DNA from: Nitrosomonas mobilis
GTDB lineage: Bacteria; Pseudomonadota; Gammaproteobacteria; Burkholderiales; Nitrosomonadaceae
Direction of reading: 5' to 3'
Length of the DNA stretch: 64,000 nt
NCBI RefSeq assembly: GCF_900103035.1
Contig: NZ_FMWO01000045.1
Coordinates: 62,001 to 126,000, forward strand
The position numbers were made by a program, and so were the translations under genes. This document shows positions 38,235-47,192 of this stretch, in pieces; the first letter of the stretch is position 1; every line of letters begins with the position of its first letter. The notes below the pieces were generated by a model, which ran no database searches, was not told the DNA's origin, and saw only the letters and a program-made list of their open reading frames with translations.

Positions 38235-39482
38235 TTACCCCGGCTTACCATCCACCCTGGCTCGCCAGAAAATCGGAGCATACTTGCCTGCCCATAACAT
38301 GAAACACACTAGCCACACGCCTCCCGCCACTAAGTGGAGCCAGGGCACTCCGGCAAAAATTGTCGGCAGTATCTCGGGTAAAATTCTAAAAAGAACTGCC
38401 ACCTGAAACCCAAGAAACAACAGCCAAGTATAACCATCCAGCTCAAGCGGCCGGCCTGAGTGGCCAAGAGTTACACGGGACGCCATTCCCAGCACCATAC
38501 TGGCAAAATAACCTATCGTCAGCACATGCAAGGGCGCCAACCCAAGCCAGTGACGCTGACCCTCCTCGATCGACCATAGCAAAAAACTCTGCAGCGAAAA
38601 CAGAAGCATGGCCAAACCCAACCAGGCAAAGGCGATATGCAATACTGCCAGCAAACGCACTGAAAAACTTCGAGCAAACCCCCAAACATAACTAAAATAG
38701 AGCGTGCAGGCCGCCAGCAACAAATCACTTACCCAAGCGTATTGCTCAAAATTTATAAAATATAGCAACCCATGTAGAACCGAGCATGCAAGCATTACCC
38801 ATAGTAAGTAGTACGGGCGAATGACTACATAGTTTTGCAGCACTCTGCTTGCAAAAAATGGAATCATGCGGTGCGAAACGGCTATCAGGATGGGCAATAA
38901 AAAGAACCAGATTCCCGCCTGACGTGAAAAATTCAGAAACGTAACTGATTCTGTCAACAACCAGAAAGTATAAGCAGCCAAACCCAGCCAACCACCGACG
39001 AATGCACTCGCACAAACCCATGCATGGCGTTTATCTCCACCTGGGGCAGTCAGCAGCACTTTAAGCAAAGCAAAAATAGCCACCCACCAACCCAGCAACA
39101 GCAGCAATAGCCCCAGGAAAATAAAAGGAGTTCCATAAATCAGCCCAATGTAGAACACCAGAGTACCCAATGCCATCACGACAGAAACCGTCATGTACAG
39201 GAACGGCTTGATTTTTTCACCATTCACCCAGCTGGGAAAAGTAGTAAATAAGAATCCAACGATGAAAAAAGGAAAAAAAGTATAAATCATTAAAAAAGCG
39301 TGTATCCAGATTGGTGCAATCTGCCCATGTAAGCCAGGAAACCCAGCAATCAACCCAGATCGGCCGAGCAGATCCGCATTCCACCACAAAAAAGTCAACA
39401 CGCCCTGGATGGCGCCAATCAGAAATGGCCCGCGATGTGGTGCCGCAGATAGCTGCCCCCAGGCTGCTGTTAAAGGATTCAT
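38235..39482 (-). CDS. nnrS: NnrS-family membrane protein
   Basis: 415 aa from the ATG at 39482, where the usual NnrS start (LTAAWGQLSAAPHRGPFLIG) follows; a longer start adds 13 unconserved residues. About twelve transmembrane helices. Family hallmarks: FLWWNADLLGR, the HAFLMIYTFFPFFIVGFLFT helix, RMIPFFASRVL and LHVLTIGYFASMVLGMASRVTLGHSGR with conserved histidines that bind heme and copper. NnrS proteins protect against nitric oxide stress, apt for an ammonia oxidiser that makes NO. FNR/NnrR-type control is likely, but no FNR box was found. Confidence 0.9.
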   Translation of the reverse strand: MNPLTAAWGQLSAAPHRGPFLIGAIQGVLTFLWWNADLLGRSGLIAGFPGLHGQIAPIWIHAFLMIYTFFPFFIVGFLFTTFPSWVNGEKIKPFLYMTVSVVMALGTLVFYIGLIYGTPFIFLGLLLLLLGWWVAIFALLKVLLTAPGGDKRHAWVCASAFVGGWLGLAAYTFWLLTESVTFLNFSRQAGIWFFLLPILIAVSHRMIPFFASRVLQNYVVIRPYYLLWVMLACSVLHGLLYFINFEQYAWVSDLLLAACTLYFSYVWGFARSFSVRLLAVLHIAFAWLGLAMLLFSLQSFLLWSIEEGQRHWLGLAPLHVLTIGYFASMVLGMASRVTLGHSGRPLELDGYTWLLFLGFQVAVLFRILPEILPTIFAGVPWLHLVAGGVWLVCFMLWAGKYAPIFWRARVDGKPG

Positions 39483-39586
39483 AAGATTCTGGTTTATCCT
39501 GTTAATTATAGTTACAAGCAAAAGCAGCAGATCCGGCCAGGTCCGCCTAGCAATTCAGGTAATTTTTAATCGAGGCCGTTATTTGC

Positions 39587-39592
39587 TATGAT
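39587..39592 (+). promoter_or_regulatory. Extended -10 element before the PHP phosphatase
   Basis: TATGAT with TGC directly in front gives an extended -10 box; the -35 (TTTTAA, 39564-39569) is weak. Transcription would begin around 39599, so the message has almost no leader ahead of an ATG at 39599. Confidence 0.4.
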
Positions 39593-39598
39593 AGAGCG

Positions 39599-39622
39599 AT
39601 GTCTAATTCTATCGCTTTTTGA
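39599..39622 (+). CDS. Seven-residue leader ORF coupled to the PHP gene
   Basis: ATG TCT AAT TCT ATC GCT TTT TGA: the TGA overlaps the PHP start (TGATG). No ribosome binding site precedes either start. The sequence AGCGAT...ATCGCT followed by TTTTT could fold as a small hairpin across it. Coupled translation or an attenuator is possible; it may also be chance. Confidence 0.25.
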   Translation: MSNSIAF

Positions 39623-40479
39623 TGCTGAACATCGATTTACACTGTCATTCGACCGCTTCTGACGGTGTATTGTCCCCGACAGAACTATTAGCACATGCCG
39701 CATCGCTTGGGGTAAGTGTACTTGCCCTAACCGACCATGATGCTGTTAGTGGGCTTGGCGAGGCAAGAGAAGCCGCCAATCAGCTGGGCATCACACTCAT
39801 AAACGGCATTGAGATTTCCGTCACTTGGCGAAACCGTACGCTGCATATCCTTGGTCTGAATATTAATCCGGATTATCAGCCGTTGCTTGAAGGGGTACGC
39901 GATATCTGTGAACGCCGCGTCGAACGTGCCCGTAATATTGCCACCGAACTCAGTAAGCATGGTATTGCAGGCAGCTATGAAGGCGCCTGTTCTTATGCTG
40001 GCGAAGGCAGACTGATTGGACGGACGCACTTTGCTCGTTTTTTGGCAGCGCGTGGATATGCGAAAGATGTCAAAACGGTATTCAAAAAATTTCTAATTAA
40101 AGGAAAACCTGGTTATACACATCATGAATGGGTTTCTCTGTTGCAAGCAATTGACTGGATTTGCAGCAGTGGTGGCCGGGCGGTCATTGCGCATCCCGCC
40201 CGCTATCAGCTGGGAAAAAATCTGCTTGACCAACTACTGGATGAATTCAAGGCACTGGGCGGCGTTGGTATAGAAGTCGTTTCCTCCAGCCACACACCTG
40301 AACAGGTAAAACAGTTTGCGCAGCTTGCTATTAAAAAAGATTTATTTGCTTCTTGTGGCTCCGATTACCATGGACCAAACGAGAGCTACTTTAATCTGGG
40401 GCAATTACCCAGAATACCCGCAGAATGCACTCCGATATGGCATGACTGGGCGTTACCAGCAGGTCAAATCCAACTCTGA
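39622..40479 (+). CDS. PHP-domain 3',5'-nucleoside bisphosphate phosphatase (TrpH/YciV family)
   Basis: 285 aa. Metal-binding motifs: DLHCHSTASDG near the start, ALTDHDAVSGL, GRTHFARFL, VIAHPARY and SCGSDYHGPNE. The family (RnmA/YciV) removes phosphates from 3',5'-bisphosphonucleosides and degrades short RNAs in E. coli. The ATG at 39622 has no Shine-Dalgarno and overlaps the stop of a tiny leader. It is followed by yciO as in many proteobacteria. Confidence 0.85.
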   Translation: MLNIDLHCHSTASDGVLSPTELLAHAASLGVSVLALTDHDAVSGLGEAREAANQLGITLINGIEISVTWRNRTLHILGLNINPDYQPLLEGVRDICERRVERARNIATELSKHGIAGSYEGACSYAGEGRLIGRTHFARFLAARGYAKDVKTVFKKFLIKGKPGYTHHEWVSLLQAIDWICSSGGRAVIAHPARYQLGKNLLDQLLDEFKALGGVGIEVVSSSHTPEQVKQFAQLAIKKDLFASCGSDYHGPNESYFNLGQLPRIPAECTPIWHDWALPAGQIQL

Positions 40480-40511
40480 CGTACAACTAAAATAACTGAC
40501 ACAGGTTTTCC

Positions 40512-41144
40512 ATGGCACAGTTTTTTTCGATCCACTCACAGACACCCCACCTCCGGCTAATCCGCCAGGCGGTCGATATCATCCGTCAAGGCGGGATCAT
40601 CGTTTACCCAACCGATTCCTGTTACGCGCTTGGCTGTCAGCTTGGCAACAAGGACGCTATGGAGCGTATACGCTCCATTCGCAATGTTGATGAAAAACAC
40701 CATTTCACACTGGTATGTCGCGATCTATCGGAAATCGCCACCTTTGCCAAAGTTGACAACACCCAGTATCGTCTCCTTAAATCTACCACCCCTGGGAGCT
40801 ACACATTCATTCTCAACGCCAGCCGTGAGGTTCCCAGGCGATTACAGCATCCTAAACGACATACAATTGGTTTGCGTATTCCCGAACATCCCGTTGCTCA
40901 TGCGCTGCTGACCGAGCTTGACGAACCGATATTGAGTTCGACCTTGATTCTTCCGGATGATGAATTACCGCTGAATGATGCACCAGAAATAAGGCAGCGT
41001 CTCGAACACCAGGTTGAACTCATTCTCGATGCCGGCTCATGTGGAACGGAAATGACGACTGTCGTCGATCTGACTGGCAATACCCCCGAAATTATCAGAG
41101 CCGGTAAAGGGCCCTTGACACCCTTTGGAAGTATCCATGGATAG
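40512..41144 (+). CDS. yciO: Sua5/YciO/YrdC-family protein
   Basis: 210 aa. The RNA/nucleotide-binding fold is seen in GGIIVYPTDSCYALGCQLG, KHHFTLVCRDLSEIA and PGSYTFILNASREVPRR. It belongs to the YciO branch; whether it makes threonylcarbamoyladenylate for tRNA, as YrdC/Sua5 do, is unsure. The end overlaps the M50 protease start by 8 nt. Confidence 0.88.
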   Translation: MAQFFSIHSQTPHLRLIRQAVDIIRQGGIIVYPTDSCYALGCQLGNKDAMERIRSIRNVDEKHHFTLVCRDLSEIATFAKVDNTQYRLLKSTTPGSYTFILNASREVPRRLQHPKRHTIGLRIPEHPVAHALLTELDEPILSSTLILPDDELPLNDAPEIRQRLEHQVELILDAGSCGTEMTTVVDLTGNTPEIIRAGKGPLTPFGSIHG

Positions 41145-41802
41145 TATTATTCAGGGTATCGCCATCTACGCGCTGCCAGTCATTTTTGCTATCACCTTTC
41201 ACGAGGCCGCACATGGCTATGTCGCCAAACGCTTTGGTGACTTGACTGCTCAAAGAGCTGGACGAGTCAGTCTCAACCCAGTCAAGCACATTGACCCGGT
41301 AGGCACGATCGCTGTCCCGCTGATCATGTTCATCACCAGCAAACTGATGCTGGGTGGCGGCATACTATTTGGCTGGGCCAAACCGGTACCGGTTAATTTC
41401 AATCAACTACGCCACCCTAAACGCGATATGTTATGGGTGGCTGCTGCCGGCCCAGGCGCCAATTTGTTGATGGCTTTTTTCTGGGCGCTGATTATCAAAC
41501 TGGGAATGTTACTTCCCGAAAGCGCTTTTATCAGGCCTATGGTTTTGATGGGAATTGCGGGAATCGAGATTAATGTGATACTGATGATACTGAACTTGCT
41601 ACCGCTGCCACCGCTGGACGGCGGTCGTATTGCTGTTAGTCTATTGCCAGAGAAGCTTGCCTGGAAATTTGCCCAGATTGAGCCCTATGGGATGATAATC
41701 CTGCTGACCTTGCTGATCACCGGTACACTGGGAGCAATCTTATGGCCATTGATCGCGCTCACAAAACAGGCCATTGTTATTTTTTTTGGTTTGTATATAT
41801 AA
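41137..41802 (+). CDS. Site-2 protease family (M50) membrane protein
   Basis: 221 aa from the ATG at 41137 inside the yciO end. The active site HEAAHGY is near residue 24, and the second ligand motif NLLPLPPLDGGRI is near 155. About six helices, no PDZ domain, which separates it from RseP. Such short intramembrane proteases lie next to yciO, trpS and scpA in many betaproteobacteria. Substrate unknown. Confidence 0.88.
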   Translation: MDSIIQGIAIYALPVIFAITFHEAAHGYVAKRFGDLTAQRAGRVSLNPVKHIDPVGTIAVPLIMFITSKLMLGGGILFGWAKPVPVNFNQLRHPKRDMLWVAAAGPGANLLMAFFWALIIKLGMLLPESAFIRPMVLMGIAGIEINVILMILNLLPLPPLDGGRIAVSLLPEKLAWKFAQIEPYGMIILLTLLITGTLGAILWPLIALTKQAIVIFFGLYI

Positions 41803-41887
41803 ATGTTTGTCACATTACATCTTGGGGTAACTATCTACATTAGCAGGCTATTCATTCATATATTTTCCAGATTAACGGTCAGAAAAA

Positions 41888-43090
41888 ATGTTTGCTAATC
41901 GCGTACTTTCAGGGATGCGTCCGACAGGAAACTTGCATCTGGGGCACTATCATGGAGTGTTAAAGAACTGGCTAACACTTCAGCAACAATACGAGTGCCT
42001 TTTTTTTGTTGCAGACTGGCATGCGCTGACGACCCACTACGACTCACCCGAGATCATCGAACAGAATGCCTGGAACATGATAATCGACTGGCTCGCTGCT
42101 GGCGTCGATCCTTCGAAAGTAACTCTCTTCATTCAATCCAAGGTTCCTCAGCACGCAGAATTATATCTGTTGCTATCTATGATTACACCGCTTGGCTGGC
42201 TGGAACGGGTCCCAACCTACAAGGATCAACAGGAAAAACTGACTGATAAGGATCTGGGCACATATGGCTTTCTCGGCTATCCGCTTCTGCAGAGTGCCGA
42301 TATTCTGATTTACCGTGCTAATCTTGTTCCGGTTGGCGAAGACCAAGCCCCACACCTGGAGTTCACACGCGAAATATGTCGCCGCTTTAATCATATTTTT
42401 GGCAAGGAACCCGGTTTTGAGGAGAAGGCGGCGCAGGCCATCAAAAAACTTGGTTCCAAAATATCAAAACTCTATCGTGAACTGCGTGCCCGCTACCAGG
42501 AACATGGTGACGAAAATGCGCTTGCCGAGGCCAAGTCCCTGCTGGGAGAACAGCAAAATCTGAATGCAGGTGATCGTGAACGCCTGTTTGGCTACCTTGA
42601 AGGCAGCAGCCGGCTGATTCTGCCAGAACCACAAACTTTATTGACACAAACCGCAAAAATGCCGGGACTGGATGGGCAAAAGATGTCGAAGTCTTACGGG
42701 AACACCATCGGTTTACGCGAAGAACCGGACAGTGTTACCAGAAAAATCCGTACCATGCCAACCGACCCTGCGAGAGTCCGTCGCAGTGATCCCGGCAATC
42801 CGCAGAAATGCCCCGTCTGGCAATTCCACATACTTTATTCTTCCACTGAAATACGCGACTGGGTTCAACAGGGTTGTACCACTGCCGGTATCGGCTGTCT
42901 TGAATGCAAACAGCCCATCATCGACTCTGTTTTGGCAGAGCAGGCGCCCATTCGTGAGCGTGCCAGAATGTACGAGGAAGATCCTGCACTCATGCGCAAC
43001 ATTGTCGCAGATGGATGCGAAAATGCCTACAAACTTGCCGAAGAAACCATGCGCGATGTCAGGGAAGCGCTGGGATTGAATTACCTGTAA
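41888..43090 (+). CDS. trpS: Tryptophanyl-tRNA synthetase
   Basis: 400 aa. The class I motifs are TGNLHLGHYHG (HIGH) near residue 12 and KMSKSYGN near 260. It is longer than the 334-aa E. coli enzyme because of an insertion around residues 175-245 (charged, with AKSLLGEQQNLNAGD), which is known in the betaproteobacterial type. It charges tRNA-Trp. It lies ahead of scpAB. Confidence 0.95.
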   Translation: MFANRVLSGMRPTGNLHLGHYHGVLKNWLTLQQQYECLFFVADWHALTTHYDSPEIIEQNAWNMIIDWLAAGVDPSKVTLFIQSKVPQHAELYLLLSMITPLGWLERVPTYKDQQEKLTDKDLGTYGFLGYPLLQSADILIYRANLVPVGEDQAPHLEFTREICRRFNHIFGKEPGFEEKAAQAIKKLGSKISKLYRELRARYQEHGDENALAEAKSLLGEQQNLNAGDRERLFGYLEGSSRLILPEPQTLLTQTAKMPGLDGQKMSKSYGNTIGLREEPDSVTRKIRTMPTDPARVRRSDPGNPQKCPVWQFHILYSSTEIRDWVQQGCTTAGIGCLECKQPIIDSVLAEQAPIRERARMYEEDPALMRNIVADGCENAYKLAEETMRDVREALGLNYL

Positions 43091-43131
43091 CCGCCATTGC
43101 CAGCCGGTTATTACTATACTAGACTGATCCC

Positions 43132-43932
43132 TTGAATCAAGTCATTACAATCGATTACATTGCAAAAGTCGACGGAAAGCCGCTAGAGGCAGTTCCTCAC
43201 GATCTGTACATTCCGCCGGAAGCCTTGGCAATTTATCTCGACAATTTTGAAGGTCCGCTAGACCTCTTGCTCTACCTGATCCGTAAGCATAATTTTAGTA
43301 TACTGGATATACCGATGGTTGAGCTTACTCGTCAATACATCGCCTATATCGACACCATGCACACTGACCAATTTGAACTTGCGGCAGAATACCTGTTGAT
43401 GACAGCATTGCTTATTGACATCAAATCACGTTCATTATTGCCGCAACCTACGATCGTCCAAGATGAAGAAACCGATCCGCGCGCGGAACTGGTACGCCGG
43501 CTATTGGAATATGAACGCATCAAACTTGCAGCGATACGTCTTGAATCCCTGCCCACCCTAGGCAGGGATTTCGTACCTGCACTGGTATGGGTTGAATCAC
43601 AGAGTGCGGTCAAACTACCAGTTGTAACGATTGATGATCTGCATTTTGCCTGGATTGGGCTACTGGACAGAGCCAGAGTCAATCGCCATCATGCCATCCA
43701 ATATGAAGCGATATCCGTGCGCGCATGTATGAGCGAGATCATGCGGCGGCTGCGAACAAACCACAACATCTCATTTTCCGAATTATTCGAACAAATAATC
43801 AGTCCTGGCAAACTTGTAGCCACCTTTCTAGCTTTGCTGGAACTGGCACGGGAAGCACTGATTACTATTTCGCAAACAGAACGCTTTGGAACAATTTATG
43901 TCCGCTCCGCCCAGTCTGACGCAATCAACTGA
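43132..43932 (+). CDS. scpA: Segregation and condensation protein A
   Basis: 266 aa, starting at a TTG without a clear Shine-Dalgarno. The kleisin N-terminus is plain: YLDNFEGPLDLLLYLIRKHNFSILDIPM, then the TRQYIAYI helix. The C-terminal winged helix begins about FLALLELAREALI. It bridges the SMC heads. It overlaps scpB by 35 nt. Confidence 0.93.
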   Translation: MNQVITIDYIAKVDGKPLEAVPHDLYIPPEALAIYLDNFEGPLDLLLYLIRKHNFSILDIPMVELTRQYIAYIDTMHTDQFELAAEYLLMTALLIDIKSRSLLPQPTIVQDEETDPRAELVRRLLEYERIKLAAIRLESLPTLGRDFVPALVWVESQSAVKLPVVTIDDLHFAWIGLLDRARVNRHHAIQYEAISVRACMSEIMRRLRTNHNISFSELFEQIISPGKLVATFLALLELAREALITISQTERFGTIYVRSAQSDAIN

Positions 43933-44518
43933 AGCAATCAAGATACTCGAAACAGCTTTACTGACCAGCTCGACCCCTTTATCTCTGGATCAGTTACGAA
44001 AATTGTTTGACAATAAAACCACTCATCGGGATCTGTCCGGACTGCTGAGATTGTTAGCTGAGACATGGCAGGATAGAGGATTAATATTAGTGGAAATTGC
44101 AAGTGGCTGGCGATTTCAGAGCAAACCTGAAATGCAGGTCTTTCTTGAAAAACTTAATCCGCAGAGTCCACCACGCTATTCGCGCGCCGTCATGGAAACC
44201 CTTGCTATCATCGCTTACCGGCAACCAGTAACGCGCGGGGATATTGAGGCAATTCGTGGTGTTGCGGTTTCAACCACAATTATCAAAACATTGGAATCCA
44301 GACGCTGGATAGAATCGGTTGGTCAGCGAGAAGTCCCTGGCAGACCATTACTATATGCGACAACTGAATATTTTCTCGATGACTTTAATTTACAAGATCT
44401 TGAGCAGTTGCCTCCACTGGAGAATATGGAGCAATTTGAAAATAATACAGTGATGCAATTAATCGACGCACAGAACATAACAAACCATATCTGTGGCCAT
44501 ATCAACAATCAACCATAA
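43898..44518 (+). CDS. scpB: Segregation and condensation protein B
   Basis: 206 aa from the ATG at 43898 in the end of scpA; a TTG 4 codons earlier is less likely. Two winged helices: [19 protein letters not shown] and [26 protein letters not shown], the latter the signature of ScpB. It binds ScpA as a dimer in the SMC condensin. Confidence 0.93.
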   Translation: MSAPPSLTQSTEAIKILETALLTSSTPLSLDQLRKLFDNKTTHRDLSGLLRLLAETWQDRGLILVEIASGWRFQSKPEMQVFLEKLNPQSPPRYSRAVMETLAIIAYRQPVTRGDIEAIRGVAVSTTIIKTLESRRWIESVGQREVPGRPLLYATTEYFLDDFNLQDLEQLPPLENMEQFENNTVMQLIDAQNITNHICGHINNQP

Positions 44519-44547
44519 ATCATTACCAACAAGGGGAGATATTTACC

Positions 44548-45804
44548 ATGTATCAAAAGATCAAAATTCCCACTTCGGGCAGCAAAATTCAGCTCAACCA
44601 GGATTTAACGCTACTTGTACCAGATAACCCGATTATTCCATTTATAGAAGGTGATGGCATCGGCATCGATATTACACCAGTCATGATCAAGGTCGTCGAT
44701 GCCGCAATCAGACAGGCATATGGCGGCAAGCGCGTCATTTCCTGGATGGAAATTTATGCTGGCGAGAAAGCAACTCACTTGTATGATCAGGAGACCTGGT
44801 TGCCCGATGAGACTTTGACCGCAGCAAAGGAATTTGTGGTTTCAATCAAGGGGCCATTAACTACACCGGTCAGCGGCGGGATTCGCTCAATTAACGTGGC
44901 ATTACGGCAGCTATTGGACCTTTATATTTGCCTGCGGCCGATTCGCTATTTTCAGGGAGTTCCCAGTCCAGTTAAACACCCGGAAAAAGTCAATATGACC
45001 ATTTTCCGTGAGAACTCGGAAGATATTTATGCTGGCATCGAGTGGGAAGCGCAAACAAAAGAAGCAGGGCAAGTCATCGACTTCCTGATAAGGGACATGG
45101 GGGTCAGGAAGATTCGTTTTCCGGAAACCTCAGCTATTGGAGTAAAACCGGTATCACAAGAGGGTAGTCAGAGACTCATCAGAAAAGCCATTCAATACGC
45201 AATTGATCAGCATCGCGACTCAGTAACGCTGGTTCACAAAGGCAACATTATGAAATTCACCGAAGGTGGCTTCAAGACTTGGGGTTATTCCATTGCTCAG
45301 AAAGAGTTTGGCGCACAGCTACTGGATGGCGGCCCTTGGATGAAACTTAAGCACGGCAACCACGAGATCGTTATCAAGGATGCCATTGCAGATGCTTTTC
45401 TGCAACAAATTCTGTTACGTCCAGAAGAATATGACGTGATTGCCACACTGAATCTGAATGGAGATTATATTTCAGACGCGCTAGCTGCACAGGTAGGTGG
45501 TATTGGTATTGCGCCAGGTGCCAATTTAAGTGACAGTATTGCTATTTTTGAAGCTACGCATGGGACTGCACCAAAATATGCAGGAAAAGACATGGTAAAC
45601 CCGGGATCGATTATTCTGTCTGCTGAAATGATGCTGCGACATCTTGGCTGGTATGAAGCAGCAGATAATATTATACAATCGATGGAAAAAACCATTTCAG
45701 ACAAAATTATGACTTACGATCTAGCCAGGCTAACGCCCAATGCTAAGCAGGTCTCCTGTTCACAATTTGGTGAAGCGATGATACAAAGGATGGGGACGCT
45801 TTAA
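44548..45804 (+). CDS. icd: NADP-dependent isocitrate dehydrogenase
   Basis: 418 aa, the E. coli-type length. The isocitrate and phosphorylation loop is [12 protein letters not shown] (Ser near 114), the metal site is in [18 protein letters not shown], and NADP-type residues occur in [19 protein letters not shown]. It converts isocitrate to 2-oxoglutarate in the TCA cycle, which in a chemolithotroph supplies 2-oxoglutarate and NADPH for synthesis. GGGGAG lies before the ATG. Confidence 0.96.
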   Translation: MYQKIKIPTSGSKIQLNQDLTLLVPDNPIIPFIEGDGIGIDITPVMIKVVDAAIRQAYGGKRVISWMEIYAGEKATHLYDQETWLPDETLTAAKEFVVSIKGPLTTPVSGGIRSINVALRQLLDLYICLRPIRYFQGVPSPVKHPEKVNMTIFRENSEDIYAGIEWEAQTKEAGQVIDFLIRDMGVRKIRFPETSAIGVKPVSQEGSQRLIRKAIQYAIDQHRDSVTLVHKGNIMKFTEGGFKTWGYSIAQKEFGAQLLDGGPWMKLKHGNHEIVIKDAIADAFLQQILLRPEEYDVIATLNLNGDYISDALAAQVGGIGIAPGANLSDSIAIFEATHGTAPKYAGKDMVNPGSIILSAEMMLRHLGWYEAADNIIQSMEKTISDKIMTYDLARLTPNAKQVSCSQFGEAMIQRMGTL

Positions 45805-45883
45805 CTTACCGATTATAGCCAGTTATGGCTACGATTAGACCTATAAATCTTAGTGAAGGGAATTTGTAGTTTGCTTCTGCATC

Positions 45884-45917
45884 CCTCCACTTAACCATGA
45901 TCATGGTTAAGTGGAGG
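45884..45917. terminator. Perfect 34-bp palindrome between icd and cspA
   Basis: The 34 bases are their own reverse complement, centred between 45900 and 45901 (centre CATGATCATG, arms ending CCTCC/GGAGG). It lies where the convergent icd and cspA transcripts end, so both would form a strong hairpin, but no U-run follows on either strand. Confidence 0.55.
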
Positions 45918-45948
45918 CTCAACCAAACTGAAACCAGTTACTTTAGTT

Positions 45949-46152
45949 TCAAGGAGCTTGAATATTAGATGCTTGTTTACCTTTTGGCCCTTGAGTCACT
46001 TCAAAGCTTACTTTCTGCCCTTCTTTAAGCGTCTTGAAACCAGTCATGTTGATTGCGGAGAAGTGAGCAAACAAATCTTCACTGCCATCATCTGGCGTTA
46101 TAAAACCAAAACCCTTAGAATCATTAAACCATTTTACTGTTCCTGTTGCCAT
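45949..46152 (-). CDS. cspA: Cold-shock domain protein
   Basis: 67 aa OB-fold. RNP1 (KGFGFI) and RNP2 (LFAHFSAI) are present and the length is standard. It binds single-stranded RNA/DNA and melts RNA structures. AGGAAG precedes the ATG. A candidate promoter (AGTCAA/GTGTTA on the plus strand at 46287-46292 and 46265-46270) would give a leader of over 100 bases, usual for this family. Which Csp paralogue it is cannot be told. Confidence 0.93.
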   Translation of the reverse strand: MATGTVKWFNDSKGFGFITPDDGSEDLFAHFSAINMTGFKTLKEGQKVSFEVTQGPKGKQASNIQAP

Positions 46153-46858
46153 TTCTACTTCCTATTAAAAACTGGGCCGGATACCCTGATACTATTTGAA
46201 TTTCAAGACCGCAAACGGGTGTAACCAGAACTGCAGAATACTTGAAGCACAAACGCCAAACGCAGTGTTACGCAAAATAACGCTCAAGTCAAGCCCAAGT
46301 CCTCATTAACTTGAATATTTTTTTGCATTCAGTCGAAAATTATATTTTTGCAAATAAATACCTGCTACCTGCTCAAGCAACACCAAACTATTGCCGTAAT
46401 CATCGAAATGATTTCATAACTGAAGTTTCACGATTTCAATTTTGTGGTAATATTAATATTGTACAATATCTAATTGAAATATAGTATGTTTTTACATTAT
46501 ATGAATACACACACCCAGCAGTAGTTTTATGGGAGCTTGCTATAAAATGAGCAAGTCTTATCAAAATTCACCTCGACTTATAACCGCAGCGAAGCTTGGT
46601 AATCATAAAATGGTGAAACTTCAGTTTTATAATATACAGACATTATTTCTTATGGAATCATTGATCGAGTTCAGCAATCTAAGTATTTATATCTATATTA
46701 ACAGCAGAGAAAAACTAAAATACTACTCGAACATAAAATTTGCAGGCAATAATAATATCAGTGTGCAATATTAATGTCGCACAAAGCTCAGTCGATATTG
46801 TTCCAGAAGTCCTAGGAATTGGCTTGGCTGAAAACGCACGCAGATTATTTCTTATAGA
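46153..46858. other. AT-rich gap between cspA and clpS
   Basis: About 700 bases without a convincing gene. An 81-codon frame (46529-46774, plus) is AT-rich and unlike a protein. A 14-base palindrome ATATTGTACAATAT lies at 46456-46469. The motif ATTATTTCTTAT is found both near 46642 and near 46846, just before clpS. It should hold the cspA leader and promoter and the clpS promoter. Confidence 0.45.
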
Positions 46859-47191
46859 ATGGAAAATAAGAAAGTTATGGCTATACGTAATGGAAAACCC
46901 GATGGTGGAGTACTCGAAAAAGGCAAAGCAAAGCTGTCTCCCCCTCCTTTATATAAGGTGATATTGATAAATGACGATTTCACCCCCATGGATTTTGTAG
47001 TTGCCATACTCAAAAATTTTTTCTCGATGAGCGAAGAAAGAGCAACACAGGTAATGCTTAAAATTCACCATGAAGGTTCGAGTGTCTGCGGTGTTTATCC
47101 TAATGATATTGCGGCAACCAAGGTACAGCAAATAAATGAATTTTCGCGGCAGCATCAGCATCCGCTAATGTGTGTGATGGATAAGGAGTGA
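46859..47191 (+). CDS. clpS: ATP-dependent Clp protease adaptor ClpS
   Basis: 110 aa (or 104 aa from an ATG at 46877). The core [17 protein letters not shown] and [15 protein letters not shown] hold the residues that bind N-degron side chains. It passes N-end-rule substrates to ClpAP. The gene lies 1 nt before clpA. Confidence 0.95.
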   Translation: MENKKVMAIRNGKPDGGVLEKGKAKLSPPPLYKVILINDDFTPMDFVVAILKNFFSMSEERATQVMLKIHHEGSSVCGVYPNDIAATKVQQINEFSRQHQHPLMCVMDKE

Positions 47192-47192
47192 T

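Noticed and set aside
46529-46774. 81-codon AT-rich frame before clpS
   Set aside because: Composition follows the AT-rich DNA, no ribosome binding site and no recognisable motif.
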